DNA of 64,000 bases from JAUCQB01 sp964586235 (GCA_964586235.1 CAZPIO010000002.1:62001-126000); one strand, 5' to 3'. Shown: positions 15,731-24,960, numbered from the stretch's first letter. Notes: generated by a model from the sequence alone, not told the origin. Made by a program: numbers and translations.

Positions 15731-16156
15731 ATGGGCATGCTCAAAGAGTTCAAAGAGTTCGCCATGAAGGGGAACGTTCTCGACATGGCGGTGGGCATCA
15801 TCATCGGAGCGGCGTTCGGGAAAATCGTCTCGTCGCTGGTGAGTGACGTGATCATGCCGCCCATCGGCAAGCTGATGGGCAACGTCGACTTCTCCAACCT
15901 GTTCATCACTTTGGGCACCGGCGACTACCCGTCGCTGAAGGCGGCCAAGGACGCAGGGGCGGCCACGCTCAATTACGGCGTCTTCCTGAACACGGTGCTG
16001 GACTTCATCATCGTCGCCTTTGCCATTTTCCTGCTGATCAAGGGCGTCAATATGGCGAGGCGGAAGGCGGAAGCGGCACCCGCGCCGCCGCCGCCCCCCT
16101 CGGCCGAGGAGACGCTGCTCACGGAAATCCGCGACATTCTCAAACGCCAGGCTTGA
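15731..16156 (+). CDS. mscL: Large-conductance mechanosensitive channel MscL
   Basis: Inner-membrane pore that opens under membrane tension and protects against hypo-osmotic shock. 141 aa, usual length. The N-terminal amphipathic helix and first pore helix carry the family signature (FKEFAMKGNVLDMAVGIIIGAAFGKIVSSL and VMP-type turn DVIMPPIGKL), a periplasmic loop follows, then the second helix (LDFIIVAFAIFLLIKGVN) and a cytoplasmic helix after a run of prolines. The ATG is preceded by ACAGGAGACCAAGA, a good ribosome binding site. Confidence 0.95.
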   Translation: MGMLKEFKEFAMKGNVLDMAVGIIIGAAFGKIVSSLVSDVIMPPIGKLMGNVDFSNLFITLGTGDYPSLKAAKDAGAATLNYGVFLNTVLDFIIVAFAIFLLIKGVNMARRKAEAAPAPPPPPSAEETLLTEIRDILKRQA

Positions 16157-16355
16157 GCATGATGCCCGCGGCGGCACCGTGATGTTGAAAACGTGGTCTC
16201 CCACGAGGAGATCGGACGGGTGTCCGGGCCGAGCCGGTGCGGCGCTTTGACCGAGCCGGCATTGGGAGCTGTCTCGAGAGACGCGAGCCGTGAGTCCGGT
16301 TCGATGACACGATAGAAGGTTTTGACGTTGCCCTTTCACAGAACGGAGGTTGATC

Positions 16356-16646
16356 ATGTTGAAGTCCCGAACCGTCGTCGGAGTGGCCCTGCTTGGCCTG
16401 ATGCTGATCCTCATGGCGGGCTGCGGCAAAGTCAGCAAGAGTAATTACGACAAGATCGAGAACGGCATGACCGTCAGCCAAGTCGAGGCGATTCTCGGCA
16501 AAGGCACCGAGAAGGCGGGTGTGGCCGGAGCGATAGGAGACCTGACCGGATCCGGCAAGGTGCTGACCTGGGGCGACGATAAGAAGTCGATTACGGTCAC
16601 TTTTGCCAACGACAAGGTGATCGCCAAGGCGGCACAGGGTCTCTGA
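16356..16646 (+). CDS. Small lipoprotein of the SmpA/BamE-like (DUF3862) type
   Basis: 96 aa. The lipobox MAGC places the lipidated Cys at residue 23. The mature part starts SKSNYDKIENGMTVSQVEAILGKG, the pattern of BamE/SmpA-like lipoproteins (YDKIxxGMTxxxVxxxLG), then a beta hairpin ending SITVTFANDKVIAKAAQGL. Such proteins attach to the outer or inner membrane; BamE belongs to the beta-barrel assembly machine, but this short version could have another partner. GGAGG lies seven bases before the ATG. Confidence 0.75.
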   Translation: MLKSRTVVGVALLGLMLILMAGCGKVSKSNYDKIENGMTVSQVEAILGKGTEKAGVAGAIGDLTGSGKVLTWGDDKKSITVTFANDKVIAKAAQGL

Positions 16647-16991
16647 CCTGGTGTCCGCGGCGGCCTGCCGGACCAGCCGGGCGTTCACGTCGCCAGGAGG
16701 CGCGTGACTGCGGCCTTGCCCACCGCGAGGCCCACTCCGCATGAGGCCTTGCGGCGCCAACGCCCGGACAGCAGGATACCAGAACCACGACTTGAATCCA
16801 TAACGGCCGGCGGCGCGGTTTCGGGCCGCCCGCCCGCACAGACGCCACCGGGATGCACTCGGGCCGCCGTCCGGCGGCAGGAATAATCCGGATTTGCGCT
16901 TGACATGACCGCGCGCCCGTGATATTACGCTTTCAATAATGGTAATACCGAGGGTCGCATCTTTCCTTCGGGTTGTTGAAAGGAGCGCGCG
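16647..16991 (+). other. Intergenic region with one promoter, no gene
   Basis: The first 240 bases hold only GC-rich DNA with short inverted repeats; the last 90 contain the promoter of the downstream secreted-protein gene. Confidence 0.5.
16900..16928 (+). promoter_or_regulatory. Sigma70-type promoter
   Basis: TTGACA and TATTAC with a 17-base spacer, about 60 bases upstream of the ATG of the secreted dockerin-like protein. Confidence 0.55.
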
Positions 16992-18146
16992 ATGAGCAGG
17001 GACAAGAGGCTATGGGGCGTGGGGGTGGTGGTCCTGTTGTGGAGCTGCGGGCAGGTGGCCGTGCGAGCACAGGAGCCCGACTGGTCATCGATGTCCTGCA
17101 CGCTGCATTCGGCTTACCAGGCGGTCGATGCAGACGGAGACGGCACCTTTCCGACGGACCATGCCATCAAGATGCGTGGCGTCATTCTGAATCGACCGGG
17201 CGACATGCTCGATGCCACGCCCGGGGCCGACCCGTTCATGGGCGGGCAGTGGCAGCAGTATATCCAGGCGGTTGACGCGAACGATTTCGGCGGCACGGCG
17301 CTCTGGATGGGCCAGAACATCGGCAAGATCATGGGAACGCACCCGGTGGGCAGTTACCTGGATGCCGAGTGGTTGGCGGAGGTGGATCGTCTGAACCACG
17401 ACCCGGCCACCGGCCGCGGGTTCCGGCCGGGGGATCTGGTGGAGGTTCGTGCTCGTGCGCCAGGCCTTTTCAACAGAGGCAAAACCAACATCAATGAGCA
17501 GCACGTCACGGACCCGGAGGCGGACTTCGATATCGTCCTGATCCAGGCCAACTATGGCCTGCCGACACCGCAGGTTGCACCGCTGTCAGATCTCAAGGAT
17601 GACTGGGACCAGTTCATCTTCCACTGGACGCGCGCAATCGGCAACGAGTACTACCAGGCGACCGCGGTCCGGATCAACAGCGTGACCTTCACAAGTACCG
17701 CCAATTGGGCGCCGGGGGGCCAACTGACCATTGAGGACGGGACCGGTCGCACGTTCCCGGTGCTGTTGGGACGAGGCGAGGGGTTCACGTTGTATGACCC
17801 GCCGTCCGGCTCGTTCGATATTGTCGGCATTCTCGACCAGGAAGACAAAGACACCAGCGACGGCTTCAAGGCCGGTTACCGTCTGTGGGTGATGGACTAC
17901 GACGGGACGCAGTTTGTGCTGTACCGGTATGTCAGACCTGATCTCGACCGGGATGGCGACGTGGATGGGGACGATCTGGATCAGTTTGAGGCGTGCGCTT
18001 CCGGACCGGGGATCGCACAGAACGATCCGTTGTGCCTCAAGGCCGATTTTGACATTGACAGCGACGTGGACCAGAGCGACTTCGGCATGCTGCAGAGATG
18101 CCTGTCCGGCAACGATGAACTGCCGGATCCCACGTGTGACCGGTGA
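16992..18146 (+). CDS. Secreted protein with planctomycete dockerin-like C-terminus
   Basis: 384 aa. Signal peptide (RLWGVGVVVLLWSCGQVAVRA), then a beta-rich body of about 290 residues with no family I recognise; segments such as GFRPGDLVEVRARAPG and NSVTFTSTANWAPGGQLTIEDG resemble OB-fold-like modules. The last 60 residues are two EF-hand-type calcium loops (DRDGDVDGDDLDQFEACASG and DSDVDQSDFGMLQRCLSG), the module that also ends two other proteins of this window. It probably mediates attachment or sorting at the cell surface. AAAGGAG precedes the ATG. It is followed within ten bases by a pseudopilin gene, suggesting joint transcription. Confidence 0.8.
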   Translation: MSRDKRLWGVGVVVLLWSCGQVAVRAQEPDWSSMSCTLHSAYQAVDADGDGTFPTDHAIKMRGVILNRPGDMLDATPGADPFMGGQWQQYIQAVDANDFGGTALWMGQNIGKIMGTHPVGSYLDAEWLAEVDRLNHDPATGRGFRPGDLVEVRARAPGLFNRGKTNINEQHVTDPEADFDIVLIQANYGLPTPQVAPLSDLKDDWDQFIFHWTRAIGNEYYQATAVRINSVTFTSTANWAPGGQLTIEDGTGRTFPVLLGRGEGFTLYDPPSGSFDIVGILDQEDKDTSDGFKAGYRLWVMDYDGTQFVLYRYVRPDLDRDGDVDGDDLDQFEACASGPGIAQNDPLCLKADFDIDSDVDQSDFGMLQRCLSGNDELPDPTCDR

Positions 18147-18155
18147 GGTGCTGCT

Positions 18156-18908
18156 ATGGTACAACGCGACCGGCGAACTCGATCTACAGGGCTTTTCGAT
18201 ACCACCGACTGCCGGGTGCACGCCGGCGGCGCCAGAGGCTTCAGCCTGATCGAGGTCCTGGTGGTGGTGGCCATTCTGGCCCTGCTCGCCGCGATCCTGC
18301 TTCCGGCTCTGGCGCGGGCCAGGCTCCGATCGCGGGTCGTCGTGGTGCATTGCGACCTGCGGCAGATCACCATCGCTCTGGATGCATACACGCTGGAGCA
18401 CAAAGACCATTTGCCGCCGACGCGCCAGTCTTGCGGCACGAACGTGCTCTATCAATTGCCGATCGAACTGGCGGTCAAGAAGTATCTGCCGAAAAGCCCC
18501 GATGCCCTCAAGCGGTCTTACATGGAAGACCCGTTCAATCCCGGTCAGACGTATCGCTATCGAGCTCCCGGGCCGGTGTGGCAAAACGGTGTGTTCATGG
18601 ATTTCCCTGACAGCACCTGGCGACCACGAGCCCAGATCTGGGTACCGGACGATGCACCTCGCTGCGAGAGCGAGTCCGGCAGATTCTATGCGGATCGCAA
18701 GAACGAGCCCAAGAGCCCGGTAACCTACGCCGTCTGGAGTGTCGGCCCGGACCGGGAGTCATGGAAGTTTCCCCGATGGAGCGACGGCAGCATCGACGAA
18801 GGCAAACTCCCGCTGCCGAAATCTTTCTGGCTGCTCAATGACGGTCGTCCGACGGGTGTCATCACGCACTTCCGAGCTCGCAAAGGAGTGATTTACATGA
18901 GTCCGTGA
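18156..18908 (+). CDS. Pseudopilin-like protein with prepilin N-terminal methylation motif
   Basis: 250 aa. After a 28-residue basic leader comes the class III signal GFSLIEVLVVVAILALLAAI, cleaved before Phe by a prepilin peptidase, with Glu at position 5. The remainder is a soluble domain (YLPKSPDALKRSYMEDPFNPG, PVTYAVWSVGPDRESW), similar to the GspG-like proteins widespread in planctomycetes. Such proteins may belong to type II secretion or to a planctomycete-specific surface pilus system. It starts nine bases after the dockerin-type gene. Confidence 0.85.
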   Translation: MVQRDRRTRSTGLFDTTDCRVHAGGARGFSLIEVLVVVAILALLAAILLPALARARLRSRVVVVHCDLRQITIALDAYTLEHKDHLPPTRQSCGTNVLYQLPIELAVKKYLPKSPDALKRSYMEDPFNPGQTYRYRAPGPVWQNGVFMDFPDSTWRPRAQIWVPDDAPRCESESGRFYADRKNEPKSPVTYAVWSVGPDRESWKFPRWSDGSIDEGKLPLPKSFWLLNDGRPTGVITHFRARKGVIYMSP

Positions 18909-18987
18909 TCCGGCAATCGCGAGGTTCGGCCGGAATGGAAATGAGTGACAAGAGAGGGTACGAGCCGTCAATAGTGCGGAGATCGGA

Positions 18988-20442
18988 ATGCAGTACTACA
19001 AGAGATGCTTGCTGATCATGCTCGTCGTCGCTGTGCCTGTGGCAGCGCACGACGCTGAAAACATGCCAACGATTGTCATCGACAGCGATATGGGCATCGA
19101 TGACGCTGTTGCGATGGCGTTAGCCCTCCAGTGTCCGGAGGTTCGCGTCAACGGCGTCGTGGCGTGTGAAGGGGCTGCGGGGCGCGAGGCGAGTGTGCGA
19201 ATGCTCGGCCGAGCGCTCGACGAGTTCAACCGCAGCGACATCCCCTTGTATTCGCCCGCCCCCACGGGCACGGGCAGGTCTGCACCCGAGTTCCGCCGCT
19301 TCGCCGAACAGACCGTCGACAACGCTCTCCGCGGTACAGCGCAGGCCCCGTTGCCCTTCACCCCGAAGGCCTACGTCGACCGGCGTGGAACGAAAACCAT
19401 CGTGTTGGCGCTCGGTCCGCTGACCAACCTGGCCACCGCTCTGAAGGATGACGCCGTCCGCAACGGGGTTACCGGGATCCTGGTGCAGGGACCGCCGGAC
19501 GTGACGAAGAACTGGAACCTGGGATACGATCCGGAGGCCTTCGCCGCGGTCCGCGGCAGCGGTGTTCCATTGCGGTTCGTCGAATCCGGGCCGGCCGCGG
19601 TCAAACCGGAAACATGGCGTAACGGCGCCGGGCCAACCGGCCAGGGCACCTCGATCGGCGAGGGACTTGTCGCCCGTCTTCTTGGCGATGCGTCTTTCCG
19701 CCAACATTACACAGAAGGGGTTTTCGCAGCGTTTACCGACGAACTGGTGCTGATGGCCTGCGTGGACAACGATCTCTTTGAGACCGTCGCGGTCCCCTCG
19801 GGCAACTGGACCTCGCTGCGTCCGAAGGATCGTGACGGGATCGCCTCCGTCTTCATGCACCTTCTTTCGGAGGGCCGACAGGCCAAGAATCGGGTCGTAT
19901 TCACAGGCGGCCCGTTGCCCGACAACATTCTTCAGCCCGACGTAAGGATGCGCAAGGCGGGCATGCTCGCCAGAAACGGAGAGACCGAATGGTTCGCCCA
20001 GCTCCTCATGAACGAGCTGCACGATCACCTGGGCTCGTACTCGATCCTGGGCGTGAAGATGGGCCTCCGGGCGGCGGAGCTTCTCAACGCGCCCCAGCAC
20101 GGCATGCGCGTCGTGTCGTATTCCGCTGCCGAGCCACCGGTGAGCTGCCTGAATGACGGGATCATCGTGGCTACCGGATCGACTCCGGGTCGCGCATTGT
20201 TCCGGCACGAACCCGGGCCTGCCGGGTCCACGCGCGTGTCCTTCAGTTACAACGGCCGGCAGATCTCGCTCGTGGTCAAGGATGAGTACCGCAAGAAGGG
20301 ACAAGCCACCATCGACGAACTGCTCAAGACCCACACCCTGGAGGACGCAGACTACTGGGATGGTGTGCGGAAGGCATCGCTCGACATCTGGGAAAACTGG
20401 CACCGTCGTGATCTCTTCGAGGTCGTCGAGTCGCGACCTTGA
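18988..20442 (+). CDS. Nucleoside hydrolase fused to an FmdE-like domain, secreted
   Basis: 484 aa. Signal peptide MQYYKRCLLIMLVVAVPVAAHDA. Residues 28-270 form an inosine-uridine nucleoside hydrolase domain: the calcium-binding DSDMGIDDAVAMALAL, LALGPLTNLATAL, and the acidic FTDELVLMACVDNDLF. Residues 335-450 match the FmdE (formylmethanofuran dehydrogenase subunit E) fold: HDHLGSYSILGVKMGLRAAE, CLNDGIIVATGSTPGRA, and FSYNGRQISLVVKDEYRKK. The metal-binding Cys of the first FmdE motif (HxCPG) is Tyr here, while the Cys of SCLNDGI is kept. The pairing suggests a nucleoside or nucleotide salvage enzyme at the cell surface, with the second domain's role unknown. It sits among pseudopilin genes. 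Confidence 0.75.
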   Translation: MQYYKRCLLIMLVVAVPVAAHDAENMPTIVIDSDMGIDDAVAMALALQCPEVRVNGVVACEGAAGREASVRMLGRALDEFNRSDIPLYSPAPTGTGRSAPEFRRFAEQTVDNALRGTAQAPLPFTPKAYVDRRGTKTIVLALGPLTNLATALKDDAVRNGVTGILVQGPPDVTKNWNLGYDPEAFAAVRGSGVPLRFVESGPAAVKPETWRNGAGPTGQGTSIGEGLVARLLGDASFRQHYTEGVFAAFTDELVLMACVDNDLFETVAVPSGNWTSLRPKDRDGIASVFMHLLSEGRQAKNRVVFTGGPLPDNILQPDVRMRKAGMLARNGETEWFAQLLMNELHDHLGSYSILGVKMGLRAAELLNAPQHGMRVVSYSAAEPPVSCLNDGIIVATGSTPGRALFRHEPGPAGSTRVSFSYNGRQISLVVKDEYRKKGQATIDELLKTHTLEDADYWDGVRKASLDIWENWHRRDLFEVVESRP

Positions 20443-20457
20443 TTCAACTGGCAGCGG

Positions 20458-20486
20458 TTGCCATGAAACCGGGAACCCCATACAAT
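20458..20486 (+). promoter_or_regulatory. Sigma70-type promoter upstream of a pseudopilin gene
   Basis: TTGCCA and TACAAT separated by 17 bases, starting 16 bases after the upstream stop codon. The 90-base leader that follows contains a hairpin closed by GCACGG/CCGTGC. Confidence 0.5.
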
Positions 20487-20583
20487 CGCCGGTTGTGGCC
20501 GCAGGATGCACTCCCCCGGGGTCATGCACGGAGAAACCAGGTTCGCACCGTGCCCAAGCCGCATCGGGCGGGAGGTGGTTGAC

Positions 20584-21531
20584 ATGGGTTGTTGTCGACC
20601 CGGACGTTCAACGCTCAACGGTCGTGCCGGACGGCCGGCTTTCACGCTCCTCGAGGTCCTGATCGTCGTCGGCATCATCGCCCTGCTGGTGGCCATCCTG
20701 ACCCCGTCGATGGCCGCAGCCCGCCAGAACAGCCGGGCAGTGGTTTGTGCCAGCAACATCCGTCAGATCGGAACGGGCTGGCACATGTACGCCCAGCAGT
20801 GGCAGGATTCGGCCGTCGCCGGGCGCTTTCCGAAGATCAGCGGCTCAACCAACTTGTACTGGGTGGGAAACGGCCTGAAGTATCGCGCTCGCTGGTACGC
20901 GATGCTGGGGGCCCAGGTCGGCCTGTACGCCTTCTCCAGGCCCAGCCCGGACCCGGCCCTGGATAACACCCAGCCCGTGGACGGGGAGGTCTTTCTGGAC
21001 CCCGAAGCCCGCGAGTACCACAACGCGCGCAACTACCCCTACGGCTACAACTTCCAGTTTCTGGGCAACAGCAGGAGGCGGCTCAGCGGGGGCTCCACGG
21101 ACTGGATCCGCTGGCCAGTCAAGACCGGGCAGATCAAATCGCCTTCGCGCACGGTCATGGCGGCCGATTGCCTCGGTACGGCGGCCAGCACTTCTATCGA
21201 ACAGCGACTGCCCTACGACCCGACGGGAACCAGTGCCAACACCGACCCCGCCCGGATCGTCAATCACGGGTGGGCCCTCGACCCCCCGCGACTGACCGAG
21301 ACCGGCGACTTCTGCGACGATAACCTCCGCGGAAAGGCCCGCTCGGCCCCGGACGAGAGACACCGCGGCAAGGCAAACGTCATCTTCTGCGACAACCACG
21401 TGGAGCGGCTCCGCGCCAGACAATTGGGATACGTGATCAACCCTGACGGCACCGTACCGCTCACTGGAGCAGGCAATAACAACTGGTTTTCAGGCGTCGG
21501 AGCGGATTTGGACCCGCCGTCGATTGAGTAG
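20584..21531 (+). CDS. Pseudopilin-like protein with prepilin N-terminal methylation motif
   Basis: 315 aa. The leader RSTLNGRAGRPA is followed by FTLLEVLIVVGIIALLVAIL, the cleavage and methylation signature. The C-terminal domain has a repeated YGYNFQFLG, an AADCLGT segment and HRGKANVIFCDNHVE, a variant of the H-X9-DG motif of planctomycete pseudopilins. Start at MGCCRPGR, behind GGGAGGTGGTTGAC. Upstream ATGs exist but give a less credible leader. The gene shares its motif layout with its neighbour at 21933. Confidence 0.85.
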   Translation: MGCCRPGRSTLNGRAGRPAFTLLEVLIVVGIIALLVAILTPSMAAARQNSRAVVCASNIRQIGTGWHMYAQQWQDSAVAGRFPKISGSTNLYWVGNGLKYRARWYAMLGAQVGLYAFSRPSPDPALDNTQPVDGEVFLDPEAREYHNARNYPYGYNFQFLGNSRRRLSGGSTDWIRWPVKTGQIKSPSRTVMAADCLGTAASTSIEQRLPYDPTGTSANTDPARIVNHGWALDPPRLTETGDFCDDNLRGKARSAPDERHRGKANVIFCDNHVERLRARQLGYVINPDGTVPLTGAGNNNWFSGVGADLDPPSIE

Positions 21532-21932
21532 GCGGCGCAGGCTTGCGTCCGGCAACGCCAACGTAGCGGCAAAAGCCTCTGGACAAACGGCTTGCGCATC
21601 CCCCAGGCCGTCGGAAAGGCAGGGCGAGGGCCTGGCGATCGTCAAGGAACCCCGGACGTATGGATTTGCGGGAAACCCCAACCGGCGGACGCTGTGTAGT
21701 TCACAATTGGAGGCTTCAACCTGCAAGACGGCATTCCGTCATGCCGAAAAGCGTGGGGAGATTCACAACAAAACTACACATCGCGCATCAAAGTAGGGTG
21801 GGAAGGCTTGGCAAGGATGGCAGGGTGCCAGAGCGATCCCAGAGCCAGTTGAGCAACCCAGGCAGCAGCTTGGAGAGGTAAGTGCTATTGTCGTGCCTCG
21901 CAGGGCGTATCTGGCCGTTGCCACCAGGAGAC
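21532..21932 (+). other. Intergenic region between two pseudopilin genes
   Basis: About 400 bases with no gene I can support. It contains scattered inverted repeats, an AGGCTT/AAGCCT pairing just after the stop codon, and no clear promoter. Confidence 0.4.
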
Positions 21933-22832
21933 ATGGCTATGACGCCTTTGAATGAAGCCCGGGGGAGTGGGTCAGGGAATGCGGTCAGCGCGGTCCGTCT
22001 TACCCATCGCCGTACTCGCGCGGACGGACGAGCCCACGCGATGGCCGGGCAACCGCGAGCCTTCACCCTCATCGAACTGCTCGTGGTCGTCGCGATCATC
22101 GCCTTGCTGATCGCGATCCTGATGCCGTCGCTGGCCAATGCCCGCCAACTGGCCCACTCGACCACTTGCGCGGCCAGCATCCGACAGCTCGGCATCGGCA
22201 TGCACACCTACCTGCAGCAGTATGGAACATTCCCAGCCCACCAGTTCAAACTCGGCAGCGTGCGGATTCGCTGGTGGCAGGCCATGACCCGCGAGCTGAA
22301 GGGCTACACCGTTTCTTCATGCCCGACCGTGCCGGACTGGGAGGTCGGACGCAACAATGCCTATGGCTACAATTACAAGTATATCGGCAGCGGCCGCGAA
22401 AACCTCGTCGGGCCCACGGCACCCTATGAGCGACACCCGGTCAAATCAGTGCGTGCCCCGTCCAGCACGATCGCATTCGGTGACAGCGACGGGACGGGCT
22501 GGACAAAGCCACACCGCAACATCGGCAACGACAACGACGTGGACATGCTCGGAAACCACGGATACATTCTGGACCCGACTTACATCCCCACATTCAGCCT
22601 GCAGACCACGGACGAGTGCTACGCCTGGATGAAGTACCGCACGTACATCTCGACGCGGCACCTGGGTAAATCAAACCTGGTGTTTGCTGACGGCCACGGC
22701 GAGCGCCTGACCCCCAAGCAGGTCTATCAGAACAACAAGTTCTGGAACGGCCTGGGAGGCGAGGACCCCGTTCGCGACGACCATGTCCCGTATCGATTCC
22801 TCGACGGCGAGTGGCGTTTCCCGGACATCTGA
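21933..22832 (+). CDS. Pseudopilin-like protein with H-X9-DG motif
   Basis: 299 aa. A basic leader ends in FTLIELLVVVAIIALLIAIL, the prepilin peptidase site and methylated helix. The soluble part has TTCAASIRQLGIGMHTY, AYGYNYKYIGSG, IAFGDSDGTGWTKP and the exact H-X9-DG motif HLGKSNLVFADGHGE typical of planctomycete DUF1559-type proteins. Start ATG follows CCAGGAGAC. After the stop, GAGCCC-N7-GGGCTC forms a small hairpin without T-run. Nearby homologues at 18156, 20584 and 23186 suggest expansion by duplication. Confidence 0.85.
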   Translation: MAMTPLNEARGSGSGNAVSAVRLTHRRTRADGRAHAMAGQPRAFTLIELLVVVAIIALLIAILMPSLANARQLAHSTTCAASIRQLGIGMHTYLQQYGTFPAHQFKLGSVRIRWWQAMTRELKGYTVSSCPTVPDWEVGRNNAYGYNYKYIGSGRENLVGPTAPYERHPVKSVRAPSSTIAFGDSDGTGWTKPHRNIGNDNDVDMLGNHGYILDPTYIPTFSLQTTDECYAWMKYRTYISTRHLGKSNLVFADGHGERLTPKQVYQNNKFWNGLGGEDPVRDDHVPYRFLDGEWRFPDI

Positions 22833-22957
22833 GCCCTCTCCTCGGGCTCTCGCGTGGGCATGGTCAACTCCCGGCCGGTCGGCCTCCGAGATGGCTGCAT
22901 CGATGAGCAGCAGCGATTGACCTGACGGACACACCAGGGTGCGTTGTGGGCGTATCC

Positions 22958-23100
22958 ATGCGAGGAGGACACAGAGTCGACCTCGACACATACCCATGCT
23001 CAGGCAGGTCGCTCGCGCGACTGCTGCAGCCGGTGATCATGTCCGGGCTCGGGGATGAGCCGTTGTCTGGGTACTTGTTCGCTCGATGGCTCCGGTGGCC
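22958..23100 (+). pseudogene. Relic of a PadR-type regulator (N-terminal helices only)
   Basis: The reading frame contains YPCSGRSLARLLQPVIMSG and DEPLSGYLFARWL, which match the start of a PadR subfamily with a CPCSGxxLxRLLxP N-terminus and a following HGYxIxxRL helix. The wing and the rest of the protein are missing; after about 23100 the frame loses resemblance and overlaps the neighbouring gene on the other strand. It is homologous to the truncated gene at 25888. The region 22833-23185 has nothing else recognisable. Confidence 0.45.
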
Positions 23101-23185
23101 GACCGCATGGTCCGTCAGTAATGGCGCGCTATCAGAAAACGAGCTGCCTCCCCGCTCCAGATTCAATCATCGGGTCATAACCTGC

Positions 23186-24052
23186 CTAATCGGCGTGTTC
23201 GAGGGCGCCGAGGATCTGACCGAATGCATCCTGCAGAGCCTCGTACGTGTCAAGACTGACCGTGAACCGCCGGTCCCGGTTCGACAGGGATTCGGCGTGG
23301 CCATCGGCCCTGAGGGCATTCGCCACCTTCTCGGCATGGTGCGTACGGGGCTTGATGCCGAACGCTTCGAACTCGGGCGAGGCCGCAAACTGGGTGTCGA
23401 TTGCCAGAGCGCGAATCGGCTTGCCGCTGCGATTCAGGCCGAGCTTGTCAAGCCGAACGTGGTCGGGTGACAAGACTTGAGCTCCGGGAGGGTCATACCG
23501 GCGTGTGACGGACGCATGACGGTAGTAGTAGCTGCTCTGTGCCTGGCCACGGCCGACCCGCTCCAGTTCGGCATCGGCGTCGAGCGGCTGCTCGCTGCCG
23601 GGACAGAACAACACCCGCGGACTCTTTAAGAGTTCGCGCGACAGCGTCAGGCCCAATCCAACCGGCTTGCCGCTGCGCAACGAGATCAGGCTTGTCGGGG
23701 CGCCGGTGGACGGGTAAAAGTCGGACGCCGTCATCACGGGCGGGGCCTTGGGGCCGAACGGGATGCATCCATTGTTGTTGGCGGCATACAGGTGAATCGC
23801 GGTGCCAATGCCACGCAGATTGGCCAGGCAGATGGTCCGCCTGGTCGCACGCTTTGAAGCAGCAAGACTCGGGAGGAGAATAGCCAGCAGAAGACCCAGA
23901 ATGGCCACGACGACCAGGAGCTCAATCAGCGAAAAGGCACGACGGCGGCGCGTGTTTCCCGGCACGAGAGCAACAGCGGCAAGCCGGATTGCCTGATGCC
24001 GATCCCGCCGGCCGGGCCGGATGCACAATCTGGTGCGTGCCTGCGGGTGCAT
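23186..24052 (-). CDS. Pseudopilin-like protein with prepilin N-terminal methylation motif
   Basis: 288 aa if started at MHPQARTRLC; the start is uncertain because no strong ribosome binding site is seen and a longer frame overlaps the upstream gene. The signature FSLIELLVVVAILGLLLAIL follows a basic leader (LVPGNTRRRRA). The soluble domain contains CLANLRGIGTAIHLYAANN, SPRVLFCPGSEQP and YYYRHASVTRRY, common in planctomycete pseudopilins. The late THHAEKVANALRADGHA is a spaced version of H-X9-DG. It lies downstream of the PEP-CTERM gene on the same strand. Confidence 0.8.
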   Translation of the reverse strand: MHPQARTRLCIRPGRRDRHQAIRLAAVALVPGNTRRRRAFSLIELLVVVAILGLLLAILLPSLAASKRATRRTICLANLRGIGTAIHLYAANNNGCIPFGPKAPPVMTASDFYPSTGAPTSLISLRSGKPVGLGLTLSRELLKSPRVLFCPGSEQPLDADAELERVGRGQAQSSYYYRHASVTRRYDPPGAQVLSPDHVRLDKLGLNRSGKPIRALAIDTQFAASPEFEAFGIKPRTHHAEKVANALRADGHAESLSNRDRRFTVSLDTYEALQDAFGQILGALEHAD

Positions 24053-24117
24053 CGCGGCCAGACCATACGTGCCTGGCCGGCGAGCTGAGTCCCGCAATGC
24101 TGTGATAGTCGGTCCGC

Positions 24118-24870
24118 TCACGTCTTCCCCTTGTCCCGCCTGCGTCTCCACACCAGTACGGCCATGCCTCCCATCAACAGGCCGGCCGATGCGGGCTCAG
24201 GAACACTCGTCAGTCGAATGTTGTCAATCCGCCAGAAGCCGCCGGCGGACTCAAACGGAACAGTCGAGATGATCTGCACGCCGATGCTCTGACCGGCCCA
24301 GGGATCGCCGGCCAGGACCGGCGAAATCTGCAACTGCCGGTCGTCCAGGTGTTTGGCATGCGGCTGGCTTTCATCGGTGGTGTTGAGCACCTCAACCGCT
24401 CCTATCGTCACCCGATCGCCCTCCTCATCACGGTAGTACAGCCGGAGTTCCAGCGGCACGCCAAGCGGCATTCCCTGGCCGCCTCCCTGAAAGCCGCCGA
24501 TCAACTGATAGCTCTGGCCCACTTCGTATGTGGCGGCGAGGTCCTGGTAGAGCTCGACGCCGGGCATGGAAAAAAGGAACGCGGCCTGCTCGCCGTCGAC
24601 GTTGTCGATGTGGGTGCTGCCGGGCACGTTGTAGAAGACGCCGGCCAGATTCGACCAATACTCCTCCGGGTCTGTCCACCACACCGGCACAGGCGCCTTC
24701 CGCCAGTCGTTGATGTTCGCAGTCGCGTAGGGCGCGACTCGGTAGACGGGCGACTCAAAGGAAGGGTTGGGAACGGCCACCGCTGCGGCCTGCAACGTGC
24801 CTGTTCCTGTCAGGGTCACCAGGGCCGCCATCATGATTACACCCGGACACACATGACTGATGCTCAACAT
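24118..24870 (-). CDS. PEP-CTERM surface protein
   Basis: 250 aa. Signal peptide (ISHVCPGVIMMAALVTLTGTGTLQA) followed by a beta-rich domain of about 200 residues starting VPNPSFESP. The C-terminus is a PEP-CTERM sorting signal: VPEP, a hydrophobic stretch (AGLLMGGMAVLVW) and an Arg-rich tail. Exosortase would cut there and anchor the protein. The start follows GGAGGAGAACGA. It is about 70% identical to the body of the gene upstream, which ends in a dockerin-like module instead. Confidence 0.85.
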   Translation of the reverse strand: MLSISHVCPGVIMMAALVTLTGTGTLQAAAVAVPNPSFESPVYRVAPYATANINDWRKAPVPVWWTDPEEYWSNLAGVFYNVPGSTHIDNVDGEQAAFLFSMPGVELYQDLAATYEVGQSYQLIGGFQGGGQGMPLGVPLELRLYYRDEEGDRVTIGAVEVLNTTDESQPHAKHLDDRQLQISPVLAGDPWAGQSIGVQIISTVPFESAGGFWRIDNIRLTSVPEPASAGLLMGGMAVLVWRRRRDKGKT

Positions 24871-24960
24871 TCGTTCTCCTCCATTCTTGTTACACACGGG
24901 CGAAGCCATGGGCCGTTTGCCTGTGCCCAACAGCAGTCCGATCTGCCTGGTTTGGCGACC

